From Bacteroidales bacterium (GTDB lineage Bacteria; Bacteroidota; Bacteroidia; Bacteroidales; UBA932), in contig JAFRPH010000050.1 of assembly GCA_017429205.1 (NCBI GenBank), forward strand, positions 1 to 38,102: a DNA stretch of 38,102 nucleotides, written 5' to 3'. Both the position numbers and the translations under genes were made by a program. Below are positions 22,496-30,914 of this stretch, piece after piece; position 1 is the first letter of the stretch, and the number at the start of each line of letters is the position of its first letter. Under the pieces are notes generated by a model. It did no database searches. It was given only the letters and a program-made list of their open reading frames with translations, and was not told the DNA's origin.

Positions 22496-23331
22496 AACGC
22501 CTCTTCCTGTTCGCTTTCTACGACCCGCAGGGCGTGGTGGGGGAGGCGGCGCTCCGCTACCTGGAGGCGCTGCACGCCCTCGGCGACATCGTCCTGGCGA
22601 CGGACTGCGACCTGCAGCCCGGCGAGGCGGAAAAGCTCGCTCCGCTGGTGGTCTCCTATGAGGCCGCGCGCCACGGCGAGTACGATTTCGGCTCCTACAA
22701 GCGGGCATTCCGGCTGGCGGATTTGACGGGCTACGACTTCGTTTATCTGGCGAATGATTCGGTCGTGGGGCCGCTGTCTCCGCTGGAGCCGTTCCTGCTG
22801 CGGATGGAGGCCCTGGGCACGGACGCCTTCGGGCTCGCGCTCCATCCGTCCCGCCACGGGCGACACCTGCAGTCGTGGTTCATCGGCCTGAAACCGTCCG
22901 TTTTCCGCGCACCCTGGTTCCGGGAATTCCTGGACGGAGTCGAGGCGCTCGGACGGAAAGAGGACGTCTGCATCCAGTATGAAAACGGCCTTGCACGCCT
23001 CCTGGAGGCGCATTCGGCTTCCTATGCGGGCTTGTGGAAACTGCGCGGGAAGGCCATCTACAATGCCGTGGGACGCCTTTCCCGGCAGGGCTTTCCTTTC
23101 CTGAAGAAATCGGCCTTCACCCGGCACGGCGGCAGCCTGGGACCGGCGGTCGCGAAAGCGCTCGCGAAGGCGGATCCGGCGATGGCCGATGCCGTGATCG
23201 CCGATATGGACCGTCTGTATGGGGAGGAGTATCGGCGCGCGTTCCTCGCGGCGAGTCCGCTGCGCGCCTTCGGCCGGTACCTGCGCTATCTCTCGGGCAA
23301 GCGCTTCTCTTTCTTGGCGAGCTTGGCCTGA
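22492..23331 (+). CDS. Rhamnan synthesis F-like protein
   Basis: A 279-residue protein of the RgpF (rhamnan synthesis protein F) group. Conserved pieces are LFAFYDPQGVVGEAALRYLEAL near the start, DIVLATDCDL, HGEYDFGSYKRAFRLA, DFVYLANDSVVGPLSPL and SWFIGLKPSVFRAPWFREFL. RgpF-type enzymes add or modify rhamnose-type side sugars in cell-wall polysaccharides; here the donor is uncertain. It is translationally coupled to the capsule-type gene by an ATGA overlap. Its 3' end overlaps the convergent GT2 gene at 23286-24149 by 46 bases, an unusually long tail-to-tail overlap that may produce antisense interference. Confidence 0.82.
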   Translation: MKRLFLFAFYDPQGVVGEAALRYLEALHALGDIVLATDCDLQPGEAEKLAPLVVSYEAARHGEYDFGSYKRAFRLADLTGYDFVYLANDSVVGPLSPLEPFLLRMEALGTDAFGLALHPSRHGRHLQSWFIGLKPSVFRAPWFREFLDGVEALGRKEDVCIQYENGLARLLEAHSASYAGLWKLRGKAIYNAVGRLSRQGFPFLKKSAFTRHGGSLGPAVAKALAKADPAMADAVIADMDRLYGEEYRRAFLAASPLRAFGRYLRYLSGKRFSFLASLA

Positions 23332-24149
23332 AAGGGCTGGAGGAATTCCCGCTCCCAGCGCTCCCGGATGCCGGGATCCACGTTCTCATAGGTTTTTTCG
23401 GCCTCGCGGATGGCTTTCCGCAGGCTTTCCACCTTGTACTCGTTCGCGGACGAGAACACGTAGCTACGCCGGTTGGGGTAGTAGAAATAGAGGGGGAGGG
23501 CGGTCAGCGTGGCTTTCCGGACGCGGAGCATCACGGCGCTCCACCAGGGGAAATCCCCGTACATGATGCCCGGTGGGAAGGGGATTCCGTCCACGATCTC
23601 TTTCCGGTATACGCGCCGCCACGACTGACAGTGGCGGGTGGCCAGTTTCCGCCGGGGGTGACTGTATTCCGTGGCCCAGTCGAAGATGTCCTCCGTGACG
23701 ACGGTCTCGAAATCCTTAATGTCGCGGAAGCGGGGCTTGGGTTCGGGAAGATGGAACAGCTGGCGGAGGATCAGGCGGTTGCGGTAGGCGTGGTCGTAAT
23801 CGAAGGCGATGACGTCGGAGCCGTCCCGCTCCGCCAGGCGGTGGCAGGTCTCCAGCATCTGCGGATGCAGGAAATCGTCGCTGTCCAGGAAGACGAGATA
23901 CCGTCCCTGCGCCAGCTTGACGGCCTCGTTGCGGGCGATGCAGACGCCGGTGTGCGTCAGGTGCAGCACCCGGAAGCGGCCGTCTTCCGCCGCGAACCGG
24001 TCCATCAGCGCGCCCGTCCCGTCCGTGCTCCCGTCGTCGGCGCAGACGGCTTCCCAGTCCGGTAAGGTCTGGGCCTGCAGGCTCCGCAGACAGCGGTCCA
24101 GGAAGCGGACCGTGTCGAAGGCGGGGATGATGACGGTGAAATAGGGCAT
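23286..24149 (-). CDS. Glycosyltransferase family 2
   Basis: A 287-residue GT-A enzyme with FTVIIPAFDTVRFLDRCLRSL, CADDGSTDGT (nucleotide binding), GVCIARNEAVKLAQGRYLVFLDSDD (metal site) and a C-terminal SSANEYKVESLRKA helix. The family adds single sugars to lipid-linked or protein acceptors. The start is the ATG at 24149, only eight bases from a -7 element, so its mRNA is essentially leaderless. It is a single-gene unit that converges on the RgpF-like gene. The basic C-terminus (KLAKKEKRLPER) could attach to the inner membrane. Confidence 0.9.
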   Translation of the reverse strand: MPYFTVIIPAFDTVRFLDRCLRSLQAQTLPDWEAVCADDGSTDGTGALMDRFAAEDGRFRVLHLTHTGVCIARNEAVKLAQGRYLVFLDSDDFLHPQMLETCHRLAERDGSDVIAFDYDHAYRNRLILRQLFHLPEPKPRFRDIKDFETVVTEDIFDWATEYSHPRRKLATRHCQSWRRVYRKEIVDGIPFPPGIMYGDFPWWSAVMLRVRKATLTALPLYFYYPNRRSYVFSSANEYKVESLRKAIREAEKTYENVDPGIRERWEREFLQPFQAKLAKKEKRLPER

Positions 24150-24156
24150 CGCAGGA

Positions 24157-24187
24157 CAAATGTACGATAATTCTCCGTCATTCCCAA
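24157..24187 (-). promoter_or_regulatory. Promoter of the GT2 gene at 23286-24149
   Basis: On the minus strand, TTG (24187-24185), a 20-nt spacer and TACATTTG (24164-24157) fit the consensus. The expected transcription start is at or next to the ATG at 24149. Confidence 0.65.
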
Positions 24188-24192
24188 CGCTT

Positions 24193-25467
24193 CTACGGGT
24201 CGATGACGAGGAGGGCCAGCGTGTCCCGGTTCACGGGCGGGCCCGCCTTGAAGTAGACCATCACGGACCCGCCCTTCCGCGTGTGGATGGTGAGCCCGTG
24301 GCCGTCCTGGTCGATGTCGAACGAATAGAGTTCGTGGACCCGCTCGTCGTCGTCCCAGGCGACGGGCTCGATCTCGAACCAGGTGTCGGGCGGCGAGACG
24401 TCGCACCAGAGGTGGAAGTCCTCCCCGCTCCGGCACTCGTTGTAGGCCGCCGGGTGGAGGTCGAAGCGGGTTTCGGGTACGAGCCGGCTCTTGTCCACCC
24501 GCCAGCCTTCCTCGTCCAGTCCGCTCCCTTGCAGATGGACCGTCACCTGGCAGGCCGTGTTGCGATATACGTCGAAATTTCCGGGCCCGTCGCCCAGGTA
24601 GAATCGGTAGATCAGCGGCTCGCCCGCACGCGTGTGCCAAGTGTCGGAATGGTAGGTGCCCCGAATCTCGAGGTAGGAGCAGACCTGGCCGTAGGGTCCT
24701 TCTGAGAATTGTTTTGCCGTCTCGTCGTCCGTGTCCAGCAGGTCCCCCTGGAGGTTCTCCGGGAGGTACAGGCTCACACGGCCGCTCACGCCGGGGGACT
24801 GGTCGATGTTCAGCGCCTGCACCTGCCGCCCCTCCAGCGTGAACCCGCCCGAGAACACCTGGGTGGCCCCTTCCGCCTTGCTGTCCGCGAAGAGCGCGAC
24901 CGACGAGGGCCCGTTGCCGATGTGCACGGACGTGACCTGGAAGGTGACGTCGCTGCGGAGCCCGGTCCGGTCCAGGACGAGGTCGATCCGGGCCATCGTC
25001 CGCACCAGCGGAATCCGGACCTCCGCCTCCCCGCCGCTCACGAAGCCTTCCAGCCGGCCGCTCATCGGGATGCCGCGGCTGTATTCGTCGGGGTAGGCGA
25101 AATAGTAGCGATAGGCTTCCACGGCCTCCCGCGAGAGCGCCGGCAGGGCGTAGCCGACATTCGCGGCGACGAAGACGTCGTAGGCGACGCCGGTCAGGAG
25201 GGTGGTCTTCAGGGGGATGGTCCCGTCCTCGACGGTAAACTGCCGTGCGGTGAGGTACCGTCGTTCTTCCAACAGCCCCTCCGCATTGTAAATCAACAGA
25301 TTGATATCGGAGACAAGCCGGTCGTCCGGCAGGGACGACCGGGTCGGGATCCCGCTTTTCACGTCCAGGACGAGCGCGGTGCCGGCGCGCCCGCTCTCCC
25401 GTTCCCAACTAGTACATCCTATCACCAAGCTTAACAACAACACAGGCAGGATGCCGACTCTTCTCAT
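24193..25467 (-). CDS. Fimbrial-type lipoprotein (FimB/Mfa2 or DUF4906-like)
   Basis: A 424-residue lipoprotein. The signal peptide MRRVGILPVLLLSLVIGCTS has Cys18 as the lipidation site. The mature part starts with SDINLLIYNAEGLLEERRYLTA and YDVFVAANVGYALP, then RTMARIDLVLDR. This is the common N-terminal pattern of Bacteroidales fimbrillin/anchor proteins (FimB/Mfa2, DUF4906). The C-terminal GDGPGNFDVYRNTACQVTVHLQG resembles the strand region that precedes the pilus polymerisation tail. It would be exported to the outer surface and processed by an Rgp-like protease or act as an anchor. It is the second gene after the 25487-26512 fimbrial gene, with a strong GGAGGAG ribosome-binding site, uncommon in this phylum. 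Confidence 0.8.
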   Translation of the reverse strand: MRRVGILPVLLLSLVIGCTSWERESGRAGTALVLDVKSGIPTRSSLPDDRLVSDINLLIYNAEGLLEERRYLTARQFTVEDGTIPLKTTLLTGVAYDVFVAANVGYALPALSREAVEAYRYYFAYPDEYSRGIPMSGRLEGFVSGGEAEVRIPLVRTMARIDLVLDRTGLRSDVTFQVTSVHIGNGPSSVALFADSKAEGATQVFSGGFTLEGRQVQALNIDQSPGVSGRVSLYLPENLQGDLLDTDDETAKQFSEGPYGQVCSYLEIRGTYHSDTWHTRAGEPLIYRFYLGDGPGNFDVYRNTACQVTVHLQGSGLDEEGWRVDKSRLVPETRFDLHPAAYNECRSGEDFHLWCDVSPPDTWFEIEPVAWDDDERVHELYSFDIDQDGHGLTIHTRKGGSVMVYFKAGPPVNRDTLALLVIDP

Positions 25468-25486
25468 CGCTTGTCTCCTCCATCAA

Positions 25487-26512
25487 TCAATGGTAATGTA
25501 TGTCTTCCCAGGCGCGTCCGTCCCAGTCCAGGACCTGGCTTTCCAGGCGGATGGAACCGGAGGCGGCGGGGGTGTCCGGGTCGGTGGTGCCGGCCCGTGT
25601 GAGGGTTACGTCCATCCGGTACTGCACGTCGGCTTGCAGGCCGGGCAGGTCGATGGGATAGTAGTAGGTCGTGCCCCGGAGCTTCCCTTCGATGACAAGG
25701 CGCGTGACGGGGCTGCCGAATTCGCTGCCGTCCGACGGGTTCGGATAGCAGTAGAACCCGGCCGAGGGATAGATTCTTCCTCCCAAGGAGGTCGTGAGGG
25801 TCTGGAGGACGGTTTCGGGGTGGGCGAGCGCCGCGGTGCCCGCCTCGTCCAGCCGGCCGGCGTTCAGCCAGGAGGACGGCGGGTCCTCCGGCGCGAACGG
25901 CCGGCACTCCTGCGAGGCGTAGGTCAGGTACGCGCGCACGTCCTGCAGCCTTTCCCCGGCGTACGGGCGCTCGCTGAACTCGCAGGCGATGGAACGCAGG
26001 GTGATCTTTGCGAGCATCGGCCGCAAAGTGACCCGGCCCATCGACCCGGCCTCCGATTCGCCGTATAGCATCGGGGCGGCCGGGTCCTCGTCCTCCAGGC
26101 GGAAGGGGAGGTCGGCGAGGGAGCCGAGGCTGCGGATGCCGCTCCAGGCGTAAGTGTCCGTCGGATAGTTGGACAGGATGACGACTTTTCGCGCGGCGGT
26201 GGACGATGTCCCGGTCACACGTCCGCCGTTCACCCCGTTCAGATGCTGGTAAGCGTCCAGCCGGAACAGGGGAGCGTCCTGGAAAAAGAGCAAGTCCAGT
26301 CCTTGGACGCTTGTTTTTCCGACTGCGTTTATATATATTTGCGTTTTCCGTGCCGCGGGAGCGGATTCCTCCGGCAGCATCTGGGGCGTACAAGCGAGAA
26401 ACAAAAAGGCCGGGAGGTGCCAGAACGCACCCCGTGTTGCCGCAGACCGACGGCGCCCGAAGCGGGTAAAGACAGGTAAGGGAATGTATTTCAGAATCCG
26501 GCCTTTTGACAT
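25487..26512 (-). CDS. Fimbrillin-like lipoprotein
   Basis: A 341-residue protein if started at ATG 26512; an in-frame ATG at 26524 would add four residues. A basic N-terminal stretch is followed by the lipobox LPAFLFLACT, so it is a lipoprotein. The mature domain has QIYINAVGKTSVQGLDLLFFQD, VVILSNYPTDTYAW and GRVTLRPMLAKITLRSI, then YYYPIDLPGLQADVQYRMDVTLTRAG and a terminal WDGRAWEDIHY. These are hallmarks of the fimbrillin/Mfa1-FimA fold: an N-terminal domain processed in assembly and a C-terminal strand. It is transcribed first in a two-gene unit with the FimB-like lipoprotein. Which is shaft and which is anchor or tip cannot be settled from this window, since no usher or further minor subunit is present. 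Confidence 0.78.
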   Translation of the reverse strand: MSKGRILKYIPLPVFTRFGRRRSAATRGAFWHLPAFLFLACTPQMLPEESAPAARKTQIYINAVGKTSVQGLDLLFFQDAPLFRLDAYQHLNGVNGGRVTGTSSTAARKVVILSNYPTDTYAWSGIRSLGSLADLPFRLEDEDPAAPMLYGESEAGSMGRVTLRPMLAKITLRSIACEFSERPYAGERLQDVRAYLTYASQECRPFAPEDPPSSWLNAGRLDEAGTAALAHPETVLQTLTTSLGGRIYPSAGFYCYPNPSDGSEFGSPVTRLVIEGKLRGTTYYYPIDLPGLQADVQYRMDVTLTRAGTTDPDTPAASGSIRLESQVLDWDGRAWEDIHYH

Positions 26513-26537
26513 GATCAGCACCATTTGTTGTTGCTGC

Positions 26538-26545
26538 AAAACTAC
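26538..26545 (-). promoter_or_regulatory. -7 element of the fimbrial operon
   Basis: TAGTTTTG on the minus strand fits TAnnTTTG, 25 bases before the ATG at 26512. It excludes the upstream TTG as a start because that codon lies in the promoter. Confidence 0.5.
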
Positions 26546-26670
26546 GCACGAAGGCGGACACCTCGGCTCGGAAAAATAGCGCTGACCTGAAACTTTTTTT
26601 GTTTTTTATTCACTTTAACTGTTTTTTATCCTCTCAGGATCGAAAACATGCGAGCGTAAAAAATAATATT

Positions 26671-27327
26671 ATGCACTTTTTACGAACTTTACGGCACCTT
26701 TTCGACGGCAAGCGCGACCTGACTCCCTTCTTCACCCGTCAGGCAGAACTGCTGTGCCAGTCTTCCGATACCCTGGTCCGGATGCTCGCCACCGTGGACC
26801 CGACCCAGTGGAATATGCTCCAGCGCGAGATCAAATCCTGCGAGACGCAGGGCGACGCCCTCCTGCAGGACTTCCGCGAACAGCTCTCCGAGCGCGTGAT
26901 GGGCTCCCTGAGCCGGACGGACCTGTCGACCATCGCGATGTCGATGGACGACAGCCTGGACGTGATCAAGGACGCCGCGAAGGCCGTCCAGATCTACAAG
27001 CCCCGCAAGATCGACCCGCAACTGCAGGACCTCGCGCAACTCATCAGCGGCGAGGCGCACGCCCTCCAGCAGCTCCTTCCCCTGATCTGGCACATCCGCC
27101 ACGAGGCCACGGCCATCTCCCTGCTCTGCGACCGCGTCACCGAGATGGAGCACGCCGCCGACGACGCCTACGAGGAATACATCGGCTACATCTTCGCCGA
27201 GGAGCAGGACATGCGAGAAATGACCAAATACAAGAACCTCGCGGAAACCCTCGAAAAAGCCACCGACTCCCAAAAGCACGTCGCCGACTGCGTCCGCCTC
27301 ATGGTCATGCGCTTTCTCCATGAATAG
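26671..27327 (+). CDS. DUF47/PhoU-like protein
   Basis: A 218-residue all-helical cytoplasmic protein of the DUF47 family (PhoU-like, four-helix repeats). Typical pieces are the start FLRTLRHLFDGKRDLTPFFTRQAELL, DTLVRMLA, SMDDSLDVIKDAAKAVQIYKP, then RVTEMEHAADDAYEEYIGYIF and the ending EKATDSQKHVADCVRLMVMRFLHE. In most Bacteroidetes this gene precedes a PiT phosphate transporter and is thought to regulate it. Here none follows; the downstream stretch is an inverted repeat and the nqr operon. The upstream A/T-rich region (26590-26670) probably contains its promoter, but no exact element is found. The ATG at 26671 fits the family start. Confidence 0.88.
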   Translation: MHFLRTLRHLFDGKRDLTPFFTRQAELLCQSSDTLVRMLATVDPTQWNMLQREIKSCETQGDALLQDFREQLSERVMGSLSRTDLSTIAMSMDDSLDVIKDAAKAVQIYKPRKIDPQLQDLAQLISGEAHALQQLLPLIWHIRHEATAISLLCDRVTEMEHAADDAYEEYIGYIFAEEQDMREMTKYKNLAETLEKATDSQKHVADCVRLMVMRFLHE

Positions 27328-27343
27328 ATTGTAGGTTTTTGGC

Positions 27344-27496
27344 TGTAGGGATATGGGGTGTCCGGGGGACTCCGCTTCGCTCCGGCCCCTCCCAACGTCT
27401 CCTGCGTCCCCGCAAGCGGGAACTTGTATCCGTCGGGCCCCTCCCCCTATACTTGTCCGGGGGTGGACAAGCCCCCGGACACCCCATATCCCTACA
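27344..27496. repeat. Palindromic element with perfect 25-bp inverted repeats
   Basis: Bases 27344-27368 (TGTAGGGATATGG onward) are the exact inverse of 27472-27496. Inside are a hairpin GTCCGGGGG/CCCCCGGAC (27455-27480) and a short CCCGC-AA-GCGGG stem. Because the TCCGGGGG piece occurs twice, the outer and the inner hairpin compete for the same right arm. Similar CCGGGGG/CCCCCGG material recurs at 37914-37931, so this is probably a dispersed intergenic repeat of the genome. Confidence 0.7.
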
Positions 27497-27515
27497 AGGA
27501 ACAAAAACCATAACA

Positions 27516-27549
27516 TAAAAAACCCGGCTCGATTGAGTCGGGCTTTTCT
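27516..27549. terminator. Bidirectional terminator between the DUF47 gene and nqrF
   Basis: CCCGGCTC (27523-27530) pairs with GAGTCGGG (27535-27542) across a GATT loop. Minus-strand transcripts meet TTTTTT (27522-27517), ending the nqr operon. Plus-strand transcripts meet CTTTTCT. Confidence 0.75.
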
Positions 27550-27568
27550 GTAATGGTTCGCGGGACGA

Positions 27569-28843
27569 TTAACCGCCAAAATTATCGAAGAGGATGCTCT
27601 CCGGAGCGACGCCGAGGGAGTCGAGGAGGTCGCAGACGCACTTGGTCATCATGGGCGGACCGCACATGAAGTACTTGATGTCCTCGGGAGCCTCGTGGTT
27701 CTTGAGGTAGGTCTCGTTCATCACGTTGTGGACGAAGCCCGCGGTGTACTTCACGCCGGCCTCATCAGCGGCCTTGTCGGGACGGTCGAGGGCCAGGTGG
27801 AAGTGGAAGTTCGGGAAGTCCTTCTCGATCTCGGCGAAGTCCTCCAGGTAGAAGGCCTCGACGAGGGCGCGGGCGCCATAGAAGAAGTGGACCTGGCGTT
27901 TCGTCTTGAGCGTCTTGAACAGGTGCATGATGTGGCTGCGGAGCGGAGCCATGCCGGCGCCGCCGCCCACGAAGATGTATTCCATGTCTTCGGGATCGTC
28001 CTTCGGGAGGAGGAATTCGCCGTAAGGGCCGCTGATCATCACCTTGTCACCCGGCTTGCGGGAGAAGACGTAGGTGGAGGCGATGCCCGGAGGGACGCCC
28101 GGGACGAACTTGAAGACGCCCTTCGGCTGGGTGCGGTCGAACGGAGGGGTCGCGATACGCACGTTCAGCTTGATGACGTCCTTCTCGGCCGGATACGAGG
28201 CCATGGAGTAGGCGCGGATCGTCGGCTCGGTGTTCTTGAACTTGAGCGAGGTGATCCCGTATTTCTCCCAGTCGCCCATATAGATGGGAGCGACGCCCAT
28301 GTCGGAGAAGTCGGCCTCGTACTCCGGGATGTCGATCTGGATGTACTCGCCGGACTTGAAGTCGATGTGCTCGCCTTCCGGGAGACGGACGGTGAATTCC
28401 TTGATGAAGGTGGCGACGTTCTCGTTGGAGATGACTTCGCACTCGAGCTTCTTGACGCTGAGGGCGCTCTCGGGAACGGCGATCTGGAGGTTGTCCTTGA
28501 CCTTGACCTGGCAGCCCAGGCGCCAGCCTTCCTTGATCTGCTTGCGGGAGAAGAAGCCGGTCTCGGTGGGGAGGATGGTGCCGCCGCCGTCGAGGACCTG
28601 GAGCTTGCACTGGCCGCAGTTGGCCTTGCCGCCGCAGGCGGAGGGAAGGAAGATGCCGTGGTCCGCGAGGGTGTGCATCAGGTCGCCGCCGGGGGTGACT
28701 TCCAGCTCCTTGGAGCCGTTGTTGATGGAGACCTTGACGGAGCCGGAGGGCATCAGGGCGTTCTTGATCCAGACCAGCAGGATGGCCAGCAGGACCGTTA
28801 CGACGAGCATCACGAGGATGGCTGCAATCAATGTATTTGCCAT
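27569..28843 (-). CDS. nqrF: Na+-translocating NADH:quinone reductase subunit F
   Basis: A 424-residue subunit that takes electrons from NADH. One membrane helix at about 4-26 anchors it. A plant-type 2Fe-2S domain has Cys70, Cys76, Cys79 and Cys111 (SACGGKANCGQCKL, LGCQVK). The FAD/NAD(P)-binding reductase part carries RAYSMASYP (210-218), GPYGEF, FVGGGAGMAPLRSHI and a final CGPPMM...FDNFGG. All expected residues are present and the length is normal. It is the last gene of nqrABCDEF, starting 16 bases beyond nqrE, and is followed by a bidirectional terminator. Confidence 0.97.
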   Translation of the reverse strand: MANTLIAAILVMLVVTVLLAILLVWIKNALMPSGSVKVSINNGSKELEVTPGGDLMHTLADHGIFLPSACGGKANCGQCKLQVLDGGGTILPTETGFFSRKQIKEGWRLGCQVKVKDNLQIAVPESALSVKKLECEVISNENVATFIKEFTVRLPEGEHIDFKSGEYIQIDIPEYEADFSDMGVAPIYMGDWEKYGITSLKFKNTEPTIRAYSMASYPAEKDVIKLNVRIATPPFDRTQPKGVFKFVPGVPPGIASTYVFSRKPGDKVMISGPYGEFLLPKDDPEDMEYIFVGGGAGMAPLRSHIMHLFKTLKTKRQVHFFYGARALVEAFYLEDFAEIEKDFPNFHFHLALDRPDKAADEAGVKYTAGFVHNVMNETYLKNHEAPEDIKYFMCGPPMMTKCVCDLLDSLGVAPESILFDNFGG

Positions 28844-28859
28844 AGCGCTTTCCTCCTTA

Positions 28860-29456
28860 TTACAGTGAAATACCCATGAAGGTCATGAAGGCGATGCCCA
28901 TCAGACCGACGGTGATGAAGGTGATGCCGAGGCCCTTGAGTGCCGGCGGGACGTTGGAGTACGCCATCTTCTCGCGGATGGCCGCGAGGGAGACGATGGC
29001 GAGGAACCAGCCGATGCCGGAGCCGAGGGAGTACACGACGGCTTCACCGATGTTCAGGAAGTCCTTCTGCTGCATGAACAGGGAACCGCCCAGGATGGCG
29101 CAGTTCACGGCGATCAGCGGCAGGAAGATGCCCAGGGACGAATAGAGTTCCGGGGAGAACTTCTCCACGACCATCTCCACGATCTGCACGATGGCGGCGA
29201 TGACCGCGATGAAGACGATGAAGCTCAGGAAGCTGAGGTCCACGCCTTCGATGAGGGCGTCGGGCGCCAGCACGTACGTGTTCAGGAGGTAGTTGATCGG
29301 AAGCGTGATCAGGAGCACGGCGATGACCGCGACGCCCAGACCCGCAGCCGTCTTGACATTCTTCGATACCGCCAGGTATGAGCACATACCCAGGAAGTAC
29401 GCGAAGATCATATTGTCCACAAAGATGGACTTGACGAATAAGCTGAGATATTCCAT
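28860..29456 (-). CDS. nqrE: Na+-translocating NADH:quinone reductase subunit E
   Basis: A 198-residue, six-helix membrane subunit. The start [33 protein letters not shown] contains one Cys of the membrane-embedded iron site, and the second half holds [15 protein letters not shown] with the matching Cys. NqrD and NqrE together bind this Fe centre and form the central part of the sodium channel. The order and spacing (12 bases after nqrD) are standard. Confidence 0.97.
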   Translation of the reverse strand: MEYLSLFVKSIFVDNMIFAYFLGMCSYLAVSKNVKTAAGLGVAVIAVLLITLPINYLLNTYVLAPDALIEGVDLSFLSFIVFIAVIAAIVQIVEMVVEKFSPELYSSLGIFLPLIAVNCAILGGSLFMQQKDFLNIGEAVVYSLGSGIGWFLAIVSLAAIREKMAYSNVPPALKGLGITFITVGLMGIAFMTFMGISL

Positions 29457-29468
29457 AAGGCGTCGGTG

Positions 29469-30083
29469 TTACTTTTCCTGAAGGTCTTTCTGGATGCTCC
29501 GCTGGACCCACACGATGCATCCCAGGAGGATGAGGGCGAACGGAGGCAGGATCACGAGGTTGTTCGGGACATAGCCGAACCGGTTGAGGATGTCGATCCC
29601 GAACAGGGTGCCGCTGCCGAGGAGCTCCCGGAAGAAGGCGACGATGAGGAGGATCAGGCCGTAGCCCGCGCCGTTGGCGATACCGTCGAGGAAGCTCGGC
29701 CACGGCTTGTTGCCGAGGGCGAACGCCTCGATGCGGCCCATCACGATGCAGTTCGTGATGATGAGGCCGATGTACACGGACAGCTGCTTGTCGATGGCGT
29801 AGGTGGCTTCGAAGCTCTTGAGGATCTGGTCCACCAGGATCACCATCATCGCGACCACGACGAGCTGGACGATGATGCGCACCCGGCCCGGAATCGTGTT
29901 CCGCAGCAGGGACAGGATGAGGCTGGAGATGCCGCAGACGACGATCACGGAGAGCGCCATCACGAGCGCACCCTTCAGCGTGACGGTCACCGCGAGGGAC
30001 GAGCAGATGCCCAGCACCAGGACGGTGATCGGATTACCCTTGAAAATCGGGTTGAGGATGGTTTCTTTCAATTTCGCATTCAT
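29469..30083 (-). CDS. nqrD: Na+-translocating NADH:quinone reductase subunit D
   Basis: A 204-residue, six-helix membrane protein homologous to NqrE. It shows NPITVLVLGICSSLAVTVTLKGAL with its Cys and GLIITNCIVMGRIEAFAL with the second Cys, the pair that with NqrE holds the iron centre. FGYVPNNLVILPPFALILLGC closes the protein. It follows nqrC by three bases, which indicates tight coupling. Confidence 0.97.
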   Translation of the reverse strand: MNAKLKETILNPIFKGNPITVLVLGICSSLAVTVTLKGALVMALSVIVVCGISSLILSLLRNTIPGRVRIIVQLVVVAMMVILVDQILKSFEATYAIDKQLSVYIGLIITNCIVMGRIEAFALGNKPWPSFLDGIANGAGYGLILLIVAFFRELLGSGTLFGIDILNRFGYVPNNLVILPPFALILLGCIVWVQRSIQKDLQEK

Positions 30084-30086
30084 GGC

Positions 30087-30902
30087 TTACTCCTCCGTTT
30101 CTTCGTGGTTTTCACAATTCTCGTGGTCGCCTTCGCAACCTTCTCCGCCGCAGCAGTCCTGCTTGGGCGCGTTGTTCAGGAAGAACTTCGCGTAGGCGGC
30201 GAACCAGGTGTTGATGGCGGCGTCGAGACCCTGGGAGGTCATGGTCGCGCCGGTGATGGCGTCGATCTGGTTGTCGGCGAGGGTGCCTTCGGCGCCCTTC
30301 ACGATCTGGAAGACCTGCGCCTGGTCGAAGGCGGCCTTCTTGCCGACGAACGAGGCCTGGAAGGCCGGATCGTCCTTGATCTTGGCGCCGAGGCCGGCGG
30401 TTTCGGACTCGTGGTCGAAGTAGGCGCCCTTGATGGTGGCGCTGCCTTTCTCGAAGGCGACATAGCCCCAGACCGGGCCCCAGAGGCCGGCGCCGTAGAT
30501 GGGAACCACGGTGGTGCCGTCCTTGAAGACGAACACGGGAATCTCGGGCTCGCCGGTGGCGTTGGCGCCGCCCTTGATGTTGTAATTCTGCCGCTTCAGG
30601 AGCTTCGGGCTGAACACTTCGCCCTGCGGGAGGTCGGCGACCTTCTCGCCCGCGAGGTTCACGGTGTAGGCCTCGGCGACCTCGTCGGCGTACTTCTGCA
30701 GGACCGCGGCGTTGCCCAGCTTCTGGAACTCGGCCTTGGTGCCGAACTGCGCGGCGGTGAGCATCTGGGAGATGGTTTCCGCCTTCTCGTTGGCATCCTG
30801 GCGTCCCTTGAGGGACTGGGAGACGAAGGCGAGGAGCGCGGCTACGACGACCACGATGAGGGCCGTGTAGAGAACGGTGTATACGTTGTTGTTGGTATTC
30901 AT
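30087..30902 (-). CDS. nqrC: Na+-translocating NADH:quinone reductase subunit C, with Cys-rich tail
   Basis: A 271-residue subunit with one N-terminal membrane helix (about 8-28) and a periplasmic FMN-binding domain. The covalent-FMN motif is TGATMT at 217-222, with Thr222 as attachment site; this corresponds to the usual SGATxT. After the conserved AAINTWFAAYAKFFL the protein carries an extra acidic tail (about 249-271) with four Cys (250, 251, 256, 263) and two His (260, 266). This tail is not part of the NqrC core described in Vibrio. It could bind a metal or form disulfides in the periplasm. The rest of the enzyme is normal. Confidence 0.96.
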   Translation of the reverse strand: MNTNNNVYTVLYTALIVVVVAALLAFVSQSLKGRQDANEKAETISQMLTAAQFGTKAEFQKLGNAAVLQKYADEVAEAYTVNLAGEKVADLPQGEVFSPKLLKRQNYNIKGGANATGEPEIPVFVFKDGTTVVPIYGAGLWGPVWGYVAFEKGSATIKGAYFDHESETAGLGAKIKDDPAFQASFVGKKAAFDQAQVFQIVKGAEGTLADNQIDAITGATMTSQGLDAAINTWFAAYAKFFLNNAPKQDCCGGEGCEGDHENCENHEETEE

Positions 30903-30914
30903 AGCGCGTGTCCT

